DNA of 64,000 nucleotides from PALSA-505 sp963702235 (GCA_963702235.1 CAVPBZ010000008.1:102744-166743), one strand, 5' to 3'; positions 1 through 8,721 are shown, numbered from the stretch's first letter. The notes: generated by a model from the letters alone, not told the origin. A program made the numbers and translations.

Positions 1-743
1 CCAGGCGGCTGGCCCAGGTGCGCAAGTCGGGCGCGCTGCCGTTCCTGCGGCCGGACGGCAAGACCCAGGTCACCGTGCGGTACTCCGGCGGGGTCCCGGT
101 GGCGGTGGAGAAGGTGCTGATCTCTTCCCAGCACGAGGCGGGGGCCGAGGACCGGCTGCCCGACGCCCTCTGGGACGCCGTCGTGCTCGACGTCATCCCG
201 CCCTCGCTCTGCGACGTGGCCGAGCTGCGGCGCAACTTCTACGTGAACCCGACCGGCCGGTTCGTCGTCGGCGGTCCTGTCGGCGACGCCGGACTCACCG
301 GCCGCAAGATCATCGTAGACACGTACGGCGGGTTCGCCCGGCACGGCGGCGGCGCGTTCTCCGGCAAGGATCCGTCCAAGGTGGACCGGTCGGCCGCCTA
401 CGCCGCCCGCTACGTGGCCAAGAACGTCGTCGCGGCCGGCCTGGCCGACCGGATCGAGATACAGGTGGCTTACGCCATCGGCGTCGCCCGGCCGCTGTCG
501 CTGATGGTCGAGACCTTCGGCACCGAGCGGATCCCCCGGCAGCGGATCGTCGAGCTGATCAACGAGCACTTCGACCTGCGGCCGGCGGCATTCCGCTCCT
601 ACCTGCAGCTGCACCGCCCGATCTACTCGCTGACCGCCGCCTACGGCCACTTCGGCCGCGACGAGGAGGAGTTCACCTGGGAGCGCACCGACAAGGCCGG
701 CGACCTGCGGGACGCGGCCAGCCTGGTCACCGCGCAGGGGTGA
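1..743 (+). CDS. metK: S-adenosylmethionine synthetase, 3' part (cut by window edge)
   Basis: MetK makes S-adenosylmethionine from methionine and ATP in the cytosol. The window opens inside the gene; the visible frame begins at base 3 and ends with TGA at 741-743, giving about 246 residues of the middle and C-terminal domains. The late-domain signature GGGAFSGKDPSKVDRS is intact, as are the flanking DTYGG and AAYAARYVAKN blocks. Adenosine kinase follows after six bases, so the two are probably one operon joining SAM synthesis to removal of the adenosine by-product. The start and N-terminal half lie to the left of the window. Family identity is clear; whether this is the only metK copy of the genome cannot be told. 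Confidence 0.95.
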   Translation, partial: RRLAQVRKSGALPFLRPDGKTQVTVRYSGGVPVAVEKVLISSQHEAGAEDRLPDALWDAVVLDVIPPSLCDVAELRRNFYVNPTGRFVVGGPVGDAGLTGRKIIVDTYGGFARHGGGAFSGKDPSKVDRSAAYAARYVAKNVVAAGLADRIEIQVAYAIGVARPLSLMVETFGTERIPRQRIVELINEHFDLRPAAFRSYLQLHRPIYSLTAAYGHFGRDEEEFTWERTDKAGDLRDAASLVTAQG

Positions 744-749
744 CCAGGG

Positions 750-1787
750 ATGCGCCAGGTCGTCACGGGGTCGATCGCCACCGACCACCTCATGGTCTTT
801 CCCGGCCGGTTCACCGAGCAACTGGTCGAGGGGAAGCTGGACAAGGTGTCGCTGTCCTTCCTCGTCGACGAGCTGCGGATTCACCGCGGCGGCATCGGGG
901 CCAACGTCGCGTTCGGTTTGGCCGCGCTGGGCCTGCGGCCGGTCCTGGTCGGTTCGGTCGGCGCCGACTTCGCCGACTACCGGCAGTGGCTGGACGCCCA
1001 CCGGGTCGACACCAGCCACGTCCGCGTCTGCGAGCACCTGCACACCGCGAGGTTCCTGTGCACCACCGACGCGGACAACAACCAGATCGCCTCCTTTTAC
1101 GCCGGAGCTATGAACGAGGCGCGGCAGATCGACCTGACCGCGGTTCTGGACTCGTGTGCCGACGCCGGCGTCATCATCATCTGCCCGGATGACCCGGCGG
1201 CGATGCTGCGGCATACCCAGGCCTGCCGGGCCCGCGGCGCCCCGTTCGCCGCTGACCCGTCGCAGCAGATTGCCCGGATGCCGGGTGCCGACCTCCGTGA
1301 GCTTGTCGACGGCGCGCGGTACCTGTTCACCAATGAATACGAGCGCAGCCTGCTGATCCGCAAGACGGGCTGGGCGGCCGACGAGGTGCTGGGCCGGGTC
1401 GGCACCTGGGTGACCACGACCGGGCCCAAGGGCGCCGTCATCGAGTCGGCCAGCCAGCCGGCCCTGCCGGTGAGCGCTGCCGTCGAACGGCGCACGGCGG
1501 ACCCGACCGGCGTCGGCGACGCCTTCCGGGCCGGCTTCCTGGCCGGCGCCGCCTGGCGGCTGACCCAGGAGAGGTCGGCCCAGGTCGGCTGCGTGATGGC
1601 CGCGCTCGTGCTCGAGACGACCGGCACCCAGGAGTACGAGTTCGACGCTGCCGACTTCAGCTGCCGCCTCGCGGAAGCCTACGGCACCGAGGCTGCCGCG
1701 GAAGTCGCCGCCGCGCTGGGGCCTGCGGCCGGCGGCCCCGCTGGCCAGCCGCGGCCCAGCCCGGGCCGCACCGGGTCGCCGGGATGA
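750..1787 (+). CDS. adoK: Adenosine kinase, PfkB family
   Basis: Phosphorylates adenosine to AMP, pulling S-adenosylhomocysteine breakdown forward and salvaging the purine. At 345 residues it matches the mycobacterial AdoK type rather than eukaryotic adenosine kinases: it starts with VTGSIATDHLM, has the substrate segment KVSLSFLVDEL followed by HRGGIGANVAF, and ends with the PfkB signature DPTGVGDAFRAGF with catalytic Asp257. An AGGG ribosome site precedes the ATG. It lies directly behind metK. The tail after about residue 320 is Pro/Gly/Ala-rich and unconserved. The family assignment is strong; the substrate is inferred from similarity to the mycobacterial enzyme and from the methyl-cycle neighbours. 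Confidence 0.9.
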   Translation: MRQVVTGSIATDHLMVFPGRFTEQLVEGKLDKVSLSFLVDELRIHRGGIGANVAFGLAALGLRPVLVGSVGADFADYRQWLDAHRVDTSHVRVCEHLHTARFLCTTDADNNQIASFYAGAMNEARQIDLTAVLDSCADAGVIIICPDDPAAMLRHTQACRARGAPFAADPSQQIARMPGADLRELVDGARYLFTNEYERSLLIRKTGWAADEVLGRVGTWVTTTGPKGAVIESASQPALPVSAAVERRTADPTGVGDAFRAGFLAGAAWRLTQERSAQVGCVMAALVLETTGTQEYEFDAADFSCRLAEAYGTEAAAEVAAALGPAAGGPAGQPRPSPGRTGSPG

Positions 1788-1843
1788 AGCTCACCGGCTG
1801 AGCTGGCCGTGCCCGGCGGGCGCTGCTGCCGCCGTTCGCGCCG

Positions 1844-3008
1844 CTAGCGGCGGCCGAAGATGTGCACGACGCTCGCGACGTTGTCGTCGCCGTGCCAGCC
1901 GCCAGCGTTCTGAGTCAGCGCCACCCGGGCATCAGGTACCTGCCTGCCGCCGGCGGTGCCGCGCAGCTGCAGGACGGCCTCGACGATCTGGGCCAGCCCG
2001 GTGGCGCCGATGGGATGCCCCCGGGCCAGCAGCCCGCCGCTCGTGTTGACCGGCAGCCGGCCGCCCAGCGCGGTCTGGCCGCTGCGGATGAGCTCCGGGC
2101 CCCCGGCTTCCCCGGTCAGCCCGAGCTGCTCGTAAATCACCAGCTCGGCGGATGCGGCCGCGTCGTGCACCTCGACGCAGTCGAGATCGGCAGGTCCGAG
2201 CCCGGCCGCCTCGTAGGCGGCGTCGGCGGCCAGCCGGGTCACCCGGGCCGAACCGTCGGCCGGAGCCGTCCGGGCGGCCGAGGCGAGCACCGGGATCCTC
2301 GGCCCCGCGGCCGCGCGCCACTCCCCGCTGACCAGGAGCGCCGCGGCCGCGCCGTCGGAGATGGGCGAGCACATCTGCAGCGTGAACGGCCAGACGATCT
2401 CCCTGGACTGCAGGACCTGATCGATGCTGAGCTCGGCCCCGTACTGCGCAGCGGGATTGAGCATGCCGTGCCGCTGGTTCTTGACGACGACCCGCGCGAA
2501 ATCCTCGCGCGTCGCTCCCGACTGCGCCATGTACCGCTGGGCTGACTCGGCATACATGTCCATCAGGAACGAACGGCCAGGCGGCAGCTCGGCCGGCGCG
2601 GTCTCGACGTCAACCGAGCCGCCTATGGCCGCGAACGACCGGGCCTTGTCCGGGTGCGTCATCTTCTCGGCCGCGACCGCGAGCACAATGTCGTGAAGGC
2701 CTGCCGCGACGTTCTGCCAGCCGAGGTGAAAGGCCGAGGACGCCGAGGCGCAGGCGTTCTCCACGTTGAAGACGGGGATCCGGCCGAATCCGAGCGGGCG
2801 GAGGGCGAACTGCCCGGTCAGCATCTCCTGGCCCGTCATCGAGCCGGCGACCGCGTTGCCGAAGTAGCACGCCTGCACCTCGTCCACGGTCAGGCCAGGC
2901 ATCCTTGAGCGCGGCGGTGACCGCCTCGCCGGTGAGATCTTTCAGGCCGCGACCCGGCTGCTTGGTGAACCGGGTCATGCCGATCCCGGCCACATAGACG
3001 TCCCGCAT
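1844..3008 (-). pseudogene. Thiolase / SCP-x-like acyl-CoA acetyltransferase with a one-base frameshift
   Basis: Non-decarboxylating thiolase of the lipid-transfer-protein-associated type, expected to join or cleave acyl-CoA and acetyl-CoA. The true N-terminus is the ATG at 3006-3008, opening with MRDVYVAGIGMTRF. After 37 codons (ending LKDA) the frame breaks: one extra base near 2897 is needed to reach the next block, VDEVQACYFGNA. Removing it gives 387 residues, the normal family length. Nucleophile Cys in VENACASAS, the ARGHPIGATG histidine loop and the C-terminal VVHIFGR are all present. If real, the lesion forces use of the internal ATG at 2902 and loses the first beta-alpha unit. The clean remainder fits a recent mutation or a sequencing error. 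It faces adoK tail to tail. Confidence 0.8.
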
Positions 3009-3021
3009 CGCCGTGCGCCGG

Positions 3022-4056
3022 CTACTTGCGGCAGGTGAGGTAGCTCCACGCGCACGGGAAGGAGTCCTGGCCCGGGAACAGCTTGTCCAGGCTGTACCTG
3101 ATCAGGAACAGCCTGTCCCGCACGGCGGCGGCGGACGGCGGGGTGCCCTCCACCTTCTCCGAACCGCCGACCCAGGACAGGACGCCGTCGTGGTACGTGC
3201 TCAGCAGCTGGTACCACTCGTCGATGCGAGCGGTGATCGTCTCGTCGAAGACATGCAGGACCGTGAAGCCGGCCGCATCGAACGCCTCGACGTACAGATC
3301 CAGAGGCCGGACCGGGACGAACACCTTGTCCCTGAGCTTGCCGTGGCTGGCCATCCGGGCGCTGTCCTGCAGCGCCGGCCGGTACTCCTCGAACGCGGGC
3401 TCGGTGGCCACCAGGTCAGCCGCGATCTCGTTCACCTTGGCGACCGTGTCGTCGATGATCCAGTTCCCCGCCGGGCAGTCCGGGTTCTGCATGTTCCCCG
3501 AGCAGACAAATGCGAGGCCGCCTGGCCGCAGCACGCGGGCCCAGGAGGCCAGCGTCTCGTCCAGATTGTAATACAAGTGGATGGCGTTGGTAGACGTGAG
3601 AATGTCCGCGCCCCGCGAGGTAATCGCCGGGCCGGCCACCTCGTCGAGCCGCTCCAGTCGCTTTTCCTGCTTGAGCCAGCGCAGCAGCCGGAACGCGACG
3701 CGCTCGTCGGCGGCGAAATTCTCCAGCGCGACACGCAGGAACTTCGTCGACGCGTCCACGTTGAGCATCCCCGCCGAATAGTGGATCTTCTCAAGCAGCC
3801 GCCTGGTCAGGATGCCGGTGCCACTGGAGTAGTCAATGAGCAGCTTGCCCGGGTCGAGGGCGGCCAGCACCTGCGCGATCGTGGGTTCCAGGTTCTTGTA
3901 CCAGCCGTGCCCGCCGACGCTGTCGTAGCTGAGGCCGAACTGGTCCACCGGCTGCCGGGTCCAGTCGTCGTCCGGAATACGCTCGAAGCCACCCGGCCAC
4001 GTGAATTCAGGAGAATACGCGCGGCTCGACCTGTCGCGGACTGACGTGACACTCAT
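3022..4056 (-). CDS. Class I SAM-dependent methyltransferase
   Basis: A 344-residue Rossmann-fold methyltransferase. The SAM-binding motif I is the unusual LLIDYSSGTG, followed by the acidic-loop region MLNVDAS and the post-motif WARVLRPGGLAFVCSG. The start is chosen at the ATG preceded by GGAGA at good spacing; an upstream in-frame extension has no ribosome site. The C-terminal third (DETITARIDEWYQLLSTYHDG) resembles the substrate lid of small-molecule methyltransferases. The substrate is unknown. Sitting inside a set of SAM-regenerating enzymes, it is a good candidate consumer of the SAM they supply. It follows the thiolase gene's start by 13 bases on the same strand. Confidence 0.8.
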   Translation of the reverse strand: MSVTSVRDRSSRAYSPEFTWPGGFERIPDDDWTRQPVDQFGLSYDSVGGHGWYKNLEPTIAQVLAALDPGKLLIDYSSGTGILTRRLLEKIHYSAGMLNVDASTKFLRVALENFAADERVAFRLLRWLKQEKRLERLDEVAGPAITSRGADILTSTNAIHLYYNLDETLASWARVLRPGGLAFVCSGNMQNPDCPAGNWIIDDTVAKVNEIAADLVATEPAFEEYRPALQDSARMASHGKLRDKVFVPVRPLDLYVEAFDAAGFTVLHVFDETITARIDEWYQLLSTYHDGVLSWVGGSEKVEGTPPSAAAVRDRLFLIRYSLDKLFPGQDSFPCAWSYLTCRK

Positions 4057-4225
4057 GGCGGTCTCCGGTTCGTCGTTCCTTCTTCTCTTCGCTATTCTCC
4101 CCTTGACCAGAAGCGGGGAACAGCCGACCTGCGGCACAAATTAGGGCTGCATATCCTTGTGTTCAGGTCACAACGAGCGCTGGGTAGCGGATACCGGAAA
4201 GGCGCGGGGTCCGGCCAGCAGGCCA

Positions 4226-4399
4226 TCACCCGGCTCTGGCCCCGCGCAGCATTGCCACCGTCTCGCGGAGCTGCCGGATCTCCCGGCCCATGGATTCGAT
4301 GACGGCCTGGACGGCACCTTCGGCCGGGCCGGAATTCTCGGCCTGCCGCGGCACGTCCAGCAGGTATCCGCAGCACGGGCACACGTACTTCTCAGTCAC
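4226..4399 (-). CDS. Small CPCC zinc-ribbon-like protein (57 aa)
   Basis: A 57-residue frame with GTG start, beginning MTEKYVCPCCGYLLDVPRQ and ending in a helical segment with heptad-like hydrophobics (VIESMGREIRQLRETVAML), so a short metal-binding knuckle followed by a possible coiled coil. A GGGAG ribosome site lies nine bases before the start. The CPCCGY start resembles the cysteine-rich CPCC family, but the second cysteine pair of a full ribbon is absent, so a dimeric zinc site would be needed. It sits between the methyltransferase and the TetR gene. Function unknown; coding status rests on the ribosome site, composition and the structured translation. Confidence 0.5.
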   Translation of the reverse strand: MTEKYVCPCCGYLLDVPRQAENSGPAEGAVQAVIESMGREIRQLRETVAMLRGARAG

Positions 4400-4518
4400 T
4401 GCACACCACTCCCGCCAGCGCCGGCGACCGGCGCCGATGCAAGCACGTCCAGTTCAATGATCCGACGTCAGCGGCAGCCCAGACACCCGTACGCCAGCAC
4501 TAATTTCCGGCATCCATT

Positions 4519-4537
4519 CTTGTGGCCTGCCCACAAG
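4519..4537. promoter_or_regulatory. Palindrome upstream of TetR gene and small CPCC gene
   Basis: Perfect seven-base arms, CTTGTGG and CCACAAG, separated by five bases, in the divergent region between the CPCC gene and the TetR gene. Such a site could bind a dimeric repressor. No direct evidence of use. Confidence 0.3.
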
Positions 4538-4610
4538 GAGCCCGCGGCGCGCCGGGGCGCCGGGCTGGCTGCGCGGGCCGGCCCGGAGCCAGACATAGCA
4601 CCTGAGCACG

Positions 4611-4630
4611 CTATACTCAAGACAGTTGTC
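4611..4630 (+). promoter_or_regulatory. Possible -10 element and short palindrome before TetR gene
   Basis: TATACT at 4611-4616 is a good -10 hexamer in an otherwise GC-rich stretch, followed at 4621-4630 by the small inverted repeat GACAGTTGTC, placed where an autorepressor would block the TetR gene. No clear -35 is visible. Confidence 0.35.
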
Positions 4631-4646
4631 AACAAAGCGATAACCG

Positions 4647-5300
4647 GTGACTATGACAATCGGGCAAGAGCCAGACAAGGGCGGGCCGGACCCCAGGGAC
4701 AGCGGCCGCGAGCGTGTCAGCCGTGCCGCCTACGAACTGTTCAGCCGGGAAGGTGTCCGCACCGTCGGCGTCGATGCCGTAATCGCCAGGGCCGGAACCG
4801 CGAAGATGACGCTCTACCGGAACTTCCCGTCCAAGGACGACCTGATTCTTGATTTCTTGCGGCGGCGCGAGCAGCTGTGGACGCAGGAATGGCTGCAGGC
4901 CGAGAGCCAGCGCCGGGGGCGGACCCCGCAGGAGCAGCTGCTGGCAATTTTCGACGTATTCTCTGAGTGGTTCCAGCGGCCGGATTTCGAGGGCTGCGCT
5001 TTCCTCACCACGATGATCGAGGTCAACGACAGGGAGCATCGTGTCCACCAGGCCGCCGTGTCGTACCTGGCCAATATCAGGAGCTACATCGAGAACCTGG
5101 CCAGGGCGGCAGGAATAGGCGATCCCGGTCCCTTCGCCCGGAAGTGGCACATCCTCATGAAGGGCTCGATCATGGCTGCGCATGAGGGCGACTCGGCTGC
5201 TGCCGGGCGGGCCCGTGAGATCGGCGAGCTGCTGCTCAGAATCCTCCTTGTCCACCGGCGCGTAGCGCACGTCAGCGGCGGTCACCCACCCAGGAGGTGA
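4647..5300 (+). CDS. TetR/AcrR family transcriptional regulator
   Basis: A 217-residue one-component repressor. The N-terminal helix-turn-helix spans about residues 22-66 with the recognition segment GTAKMTLYRNFPSKDDL; the rest is the all-helical ligand and dimer domain. It resembles the TetR subgroup with C-terminal MKGSIMAAHEGD. The start could be the GTG at 4647 or the ATG at 4653; neither has a strong ribosome site. It lies amid methyl-cycle genes and is a plausible controller of the two GACC-GRCC-TGTC sites at 6.6-6.8 kb, an inference only. Its last codons form the left arm of a 22-base perfect hairpin. Confidence 0.85.
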   Translation: MTMTIGQEPDKGGPDPRDSGRERVSRAAYELFSREGVRTVGVDAVIARAGTAKMTLYRNFPSKDDLILDFLRRREQLWTQEWLQAESQRRGRTPQEQLLAIFDVFSEWFQRPDFEGCAFLTTMIEVNDREHRVHQAAVSYLANIRSYIENLARAAGIGDPGPFARKWHILMKGSIMAAHEGDSAAAGRAREIGELLLRILLVHRRVAHVSGGHPPRR

Positions 5301-5322
5301 GGTGACCGCCGCTGACGTGCGC
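5265..5322. terminator. 22-bp perfect inverted repeat between convergent genes
   Basis: Left arm 5265-5286 and right arm 5301-5322 are perfectly complementary over 22 bases with a 14-base loop. It overlaps the last codons and stop of the TetR gene and ends just before the stop of the converging methionine synthase gene, so it should terminate both transcripts. There is no U-tract, as is usual in GC-rich actinomycetes. Confidence 0.75.
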
Positions 5323-5329
5323 GGGCAGA

Positions 5330-6505
5330 TTAGCCGATACCGAGCTTCTCGGCGGCCAGCGTCGTCCCGGCCACCCTGTTCTTGATCTTCTCGAAAGCCA
5401 CGTCGCGGGCGTAGTCGGGCGACCCGTGGCTGGGCTTCTCGTCGATGCTGAACGGGGAGAAACCGCAGTCGTCGGTCGAGGCCAGCTGCTCCTTCGCGAT
5501 GAAGTTGGACGCGCGCACCAGCGCGTCGCGGACCTCTTCGGAACTCTCGATCCGCGGGTTCAGCGGGTTGATGACGCCGATGTAAGCCATCTGGGTGACG
5601 CCGTTGGCGTCGTCGCGGATGCTGTCGCCGATGATGCGGTAGACCCGGTCCTTGTCCCGCTCGCTGGCCAGCTGGATGAGGAAATAGCCGGCATTGAGGC
5701 CGAACATGCTCGGCAGCAGGTCGTTGTAATCCACGTCGGCGCTGTGCACGGAGTCGCGGTCACCGCCGGGGCAGGTGTGGACGCCGATCCGGGACCGCTC
5801 GTCGGCCGAGAACCGCTCGAACACGCGGTTGTCCAGCTCGATGAAGTGCGGCAGCATATTGCGCCCTGTCCACGGGTTGCGCGGGTCATTCCTGGTCGCG
5901 AGCCGGCCCTCGGTGAAGTCGACCGAGACCCGGGCCGCGCCCGCCTCGAAGGCCTTCCTGATGTCCTTCTCGCACTCGTCAACGAGGTCGTTCTCGAATT
6001 CCCCGCGCGAGTAGCCGGGCACCTCGTCGTCCAGCGGGTAGAGCAGGGCGAGCATGGAGGGGGCGATCACCGCCTGCTTCATCGGCTTGTGCGCCATCGG
6101 GATCGACTTCGCCAGCGTGTCGGCGGCGTATGTCTTGTAGCGGAACGGGCCGCGGGCCAGCCGGGGCAGCTGCCTGCGGTGCCCGTCGGCGAAGATCGCA
6201 AAGAACTGGCCGCCGTCGCCGGTCAGGCTGTCGGCCAGCCCGGTGCCGGCCAGCGTGTCGGTGATGGCATAGGTGGCGAAGCTGGACCAGCGCTGCTCGC
6301 CGTCGGAGATGATCGGTGCCCCGGTCGCCTCGTTCCGCTCAATCGAGTCGCGGACGGCCTCGTCCTGCTCGGCCTCCAGCTGGTCGTGGGTAATCTCGCC
6401 GGCGTCGTACTTCGCGTACGCCTCCTGCAGCGTGCTGGGACGAGGCAGTGAGCCCACCGGTTCAGTGGGAATCCCGGTGTCCGTCCTCGGGTCGTACTCG
6501 GTCAT
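5330..6505 (-). CDS. Core MetE-type (cobalamin-independent family) methionine synthase
   Basis: A 391-residue protein matching only the catalytic C-terminal barrel of MetE; the N-terminal half of classical 750-residue MetE is missing. It opens with TEPVGSLPRPSTLQ, typical of the core type. Candidate zinc ligands are His243 and Cys245 in VHTCPGG and Cys347 in DDCGFSPF. It should transfer a methyl group to homocysteine or a related thiol; core proteins do not necessarily use methyltetrahydrofolate directly and may need a methyl-corrinoid or other donor. The start is the ATG with GGAGAG upstream; a longer in-frame extension is unlikely. It is divergent from the homocysteine methyltransferase/MTHFR gene, with shared operator-like sites between. 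Confidence 0.85.
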   Translation of the reverse strand: MTEYDPRTDTGIPTEPVGSLPRPSTLQEAYAKYDAGEITHDQLEAEQDEAVRDSIERNEATGAPIISDGEQRWSSFATYAITDTLAGTGLADSLTGDGGQFFAIFADGHRRQLPRLARGPFRYKTYAADTLAKSIPMAHKPMKQAVIAPSMLALLYPLDDEVPGYSRGEFENDLVDECEKDIRKAFEAGAARVSVDFTEGRLATRNDPRNPWTGRNMLPHFIELDNRVFERFSADERSRIGVHTCPGGDRDSVHSADVDYNDLLPSMFGLNAGYFLIQLASERDKDRVYRIIGDSIRDDANGVTQMAYIGVINPLNPRIESSEEVRDALVRASNFIAKEQLASTDDCGFSPFSIDEKPSHGSPDYARDVAFEKIKNRVAGTTLAAEKLGIG

Positions 6506-6623
6506 GACGTGCCTCTCTCCGTAGCTCGGATGCGAACGTGCACCGCGGCCGTGACGAGACCCGGCTGAACGCTGGTCAGCGGGGAAGGGCGGGTGCATTC
6601 ATCGCGGTAAAGAGGGTGGAGAG

Positions 6624-6643
6624 ATAGACCGGCCTGTCTCATT
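6624..6643. promoter_or_regulatory. Operator-like imperfect palindrome, copy 1
   Basis: AGACCGGCCTGTCTCAT with GAGA to the left forms an imperfect 20-base palindrome (outer GAGA/TCTC, core CCGG). A near-identical copy lies 124 bases away. Placement between two divergent methionine synthase genes suggests a shared repressor site; the nearby TetR is a candidate binder. Confidence 0.5.
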
Positions 6644-6747
6644 CTCTGTACTCCGGACACTAGACCGATTGCTGGTCGCGGTCAACGCATGTTTCGCAGA
6701 TACTTCGTGCCAGGTCTTGGCGGTGACGTTTGATCCCCGTACGCTGA

Positions 6748-6766
6748 AGAGACCGACCTGTCTCAT
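6748..6766. promoter_or_regulatory. Operator-like site, copy 2
   Basis: AGACCGACCTGTCTCAT matches copy 1 at 16 of 17 positions; with the base before it, GAGAC and GTCTC arms flank a six-base centre. It lies 36-90 bases upstream of the two possible starts of the homocysteine methyltransferase/MTHFR gene. Confidence 0.5.
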
Positions 6767-6855
6767 GGTCGGCCCGGCCGGCCGCGGCGCGCCGCGGCAG
6801 CATGCGTGCCCGGCGCACGGTGGCCGGACGCGACCGCAAGCCTTGGTGGTGGCTG

Positions 6856-8721
6856 ATGGGTAACAGCCCGCGGCCCGTCTCCCGCCGGACGTGGGACCCG
6901 GCGTTCGGCGATCGCGTGCTCGTCTGCGACGGTGCGATGGGGACGATGCTCCAGTCGGCCGGCGTCCCGCTGGACCGATCGCTGTGCGAGCTCAACCTGT
7001 CCTCCCCCCGGCTCGTGCGGGATCTGCACGCGGCCTACCTCTCGGCCGGGGCGCACATCGTCCAGACCAACACGTTCGACGCCAACCGGCTGCGGCTGGC
7101 CCGGGTGGGCCTCGCGGACCGGGTCGCGGAGATCAACATCGCCGGCGCACGGCTTGCCCGCGAGGCGGTGCGGGAATCCGGCTCGGCCGCGCTGGTGGCG
7201 GGCAGCGTCGGACCGGTGATGAGCGCGGCGGCGCCGCGGATTCCTGATGCTGCGCGGACGCCGGTGCTGGCCGAGCAGATCGCGGCGCTCGCGGACTGGG
7301 CAGACCTGATCATGCTCGAGACATTCGGTGACATCGAGTCGCTGGCCCAGGCCATCGAGGTCAGCCTGGCCGAATGCGACCTGCCGGTCATCGCCCAGAT
7401 GACGTTCGGTGATGACGGCAGGACCCTGCGCGGCGAGCATCCCGCCGAAGTGGCCGCCGTGATCTCGGCGCTGGACGTGGCCGCGCTGGGTGCCAACTGC
7501 ACGGTAGGGCCGGCCGCGCTGGCCGATGTGGTCCGGCAGCTCGCGGCGGGCTGCCAGTTGCCGGTCACCGTCCAGCCCAACGCGGGCATGCCCAGGCGGC
7601 TCGGGCGCCAGCTCCGCTACGCGCACAACACCGAGTACTTCGCGGAGTTCGCCCGGACCTTCGTGGCGCACGGGGCGACGGTCGTCGGCGGCTGCTGCGG
7701 AACGACGCCGGCCCACATCAGGGCGGTCGCCAGGGCCGTATCCGGGCTGACGCCGGCCCGTCCGCTCACCGCGGTCAGCGCCGGCCCGCGGCCGCTCGTG
7801 CGCGCGGTCCCGGCCCGGCCCGCCCGCCGCCCGCCGGTCACCTGGCCGCACGCGGGCCGGTTCGTCATCCTGGCCGGGCTGCGGGTACCGCGGGGCCAGG
7901 ACGTGCCCGGGTTCGTGGCCCAGGCGCAGGAGCTGATGTCCGCCGGAGCCGACCTGCTCGCGATCACTGACCGGGAGACGCCGGCCGCCAGGGTCAACCC
8001 GGTTGCTGCCGCCGTGGTGCTGCGTGACCGGCTGGCGGCCGACGTGGTGCTGCAGATGGAAGCGGCCGACCGCAGCCTGGCGGCGCTGGAAGCCGACCTG
8101 CTCGGCGCGCACGCCCTCGGCGTGCAGACCGTGGTGTGCCGCAGCGGCACCCCGCGGGTGGCCGGGGACTACCCGGATTCCTACTCGCTGTGGGATGTCA
8201 ACTCGGTCCGGCTGATCGCCGCCCTGTCCGGGCTGAACGACGGCGTGGACTGGCGCGGCGTGACGACCCCGGACCAGACCGGGTTCGTCATCGGCGCTTC
8301 GTTCGACACCTCGGCGGAGGATCTGCGCCAGGAGCTGGGCCGGGCCGATGAGAAGGTGCGGGCCGGCGCGCATTTCCTGCTGACCGACGTCATCTACGAC
8401 CCCGACAGCTCGTTCCGCGCGCTGGCCGAGCTGCGCGGCCGCGGCATCGACCTGCCGGTCATCGCCGCGCTGGCGCCGTTCGACGACCCGAAGACCATCG
8501 CGCGGCATATCCACGAGGTCCCGGAAGTCTCCCAGCAGCCGCCGGCGCTGGCCGCGCTGCGGGGCGGGGAAGACCTGGCCGACCGGATGAACTCGGCGGT
8601 CAATGCGGTGCACAAGCTGCGCGATCTGGCCTCCGGCGTGCTCATTCACGCTCCGGCCAGGCCGGATGACCGGATGACCAGGCTGGTCACCCGGCTGAGC
8701 CAGTCGCGGCCTGATTCATGA
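6856..8721 (+). CDS. Bifunctional homocysteine S-methyltransferase / methylenetetrahydrofolate reductase
   Basis: A two-domain methionine-forming fusion resembling Bacillus YitJ. Residues about 15-300 are the zinc homocysteine methyltransferase barrel: DGAMGTMLQ near the start, Cys215 in GANC and Cys280/Cys281 in GGCCGT as metal ligands. Residues about 330-600 are a MetF-type flavin barrel with RSGTPRVAGDYPDS, reducing methylene-THF to the methyl donor. The ATG used is 23 residues before DGAMG; an upstream in-frame ATG at 6802 adds 18 basic residues and has no better ribosome site. The last four bases overlap the PucR gene. With metK, adoK and core MetE nearby it closes the methyl cycle except for SAH hydrolase, not seen here. 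Confidence 0.87.
   Translation: MGNSPRPVSRRTWDPAFGDRVLVCDGAMGTMLQSAGVPLDRSLCELNLSSPRLVRDLHAAYLSAGAHIVQTNTFDANRLRLARVGLADRVAEINIAGARLAREAVRESGSAALVAGSVGPVMSAAAPRIPDAARTPVLAEQIAALADWADLIMLETFGDIESLAQAIEVSLAECDLPVIAQMTFGDDGRTLRGEHPAEVAAVISALDVAALGANCTVGPAALADVVRQLAAGCQLPVTVQPNAGMPRRLGRQLRYAHNTEYFAEFARTFVAHGATVVGGCCGTTPAHIRAVARAVSGLTPARPLTAVSAGPRPLVRAVPARPARRPPVTWPHAGRFVILAGLRVPRGQDVPGFVAQAQELMSAGADLLAITDRETPAARVNPVAAAVVLRDRLAADVVLQMEAADRSLAALEADLLGAHALGVQTVVCRSGTPRVAGDYPDSYSLWDVNSVRLIAALSGLNDGVDWRGVTTPDQTGFVIGASFDTSAEDLRQELGRADEKVRAGAHFLLTDVIYDPDSSFRALAELRGRGIDLPVIAALAPFDDPKTIARHIHEVPEVSQQPPALAALRGGEDLADRMNSAVNAVHKLRDLASGVLIHAPARPDDRMTRLVTRLSQSRPDS

Noticed and set aside
6763..8649. 628-codon minus-strand frame opposite the homocysteine methyltransferase/MTHFR gene
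   Set aside because: Mirror of a clear two-domain enzyme; no motifs, typical third-position GC artefact.
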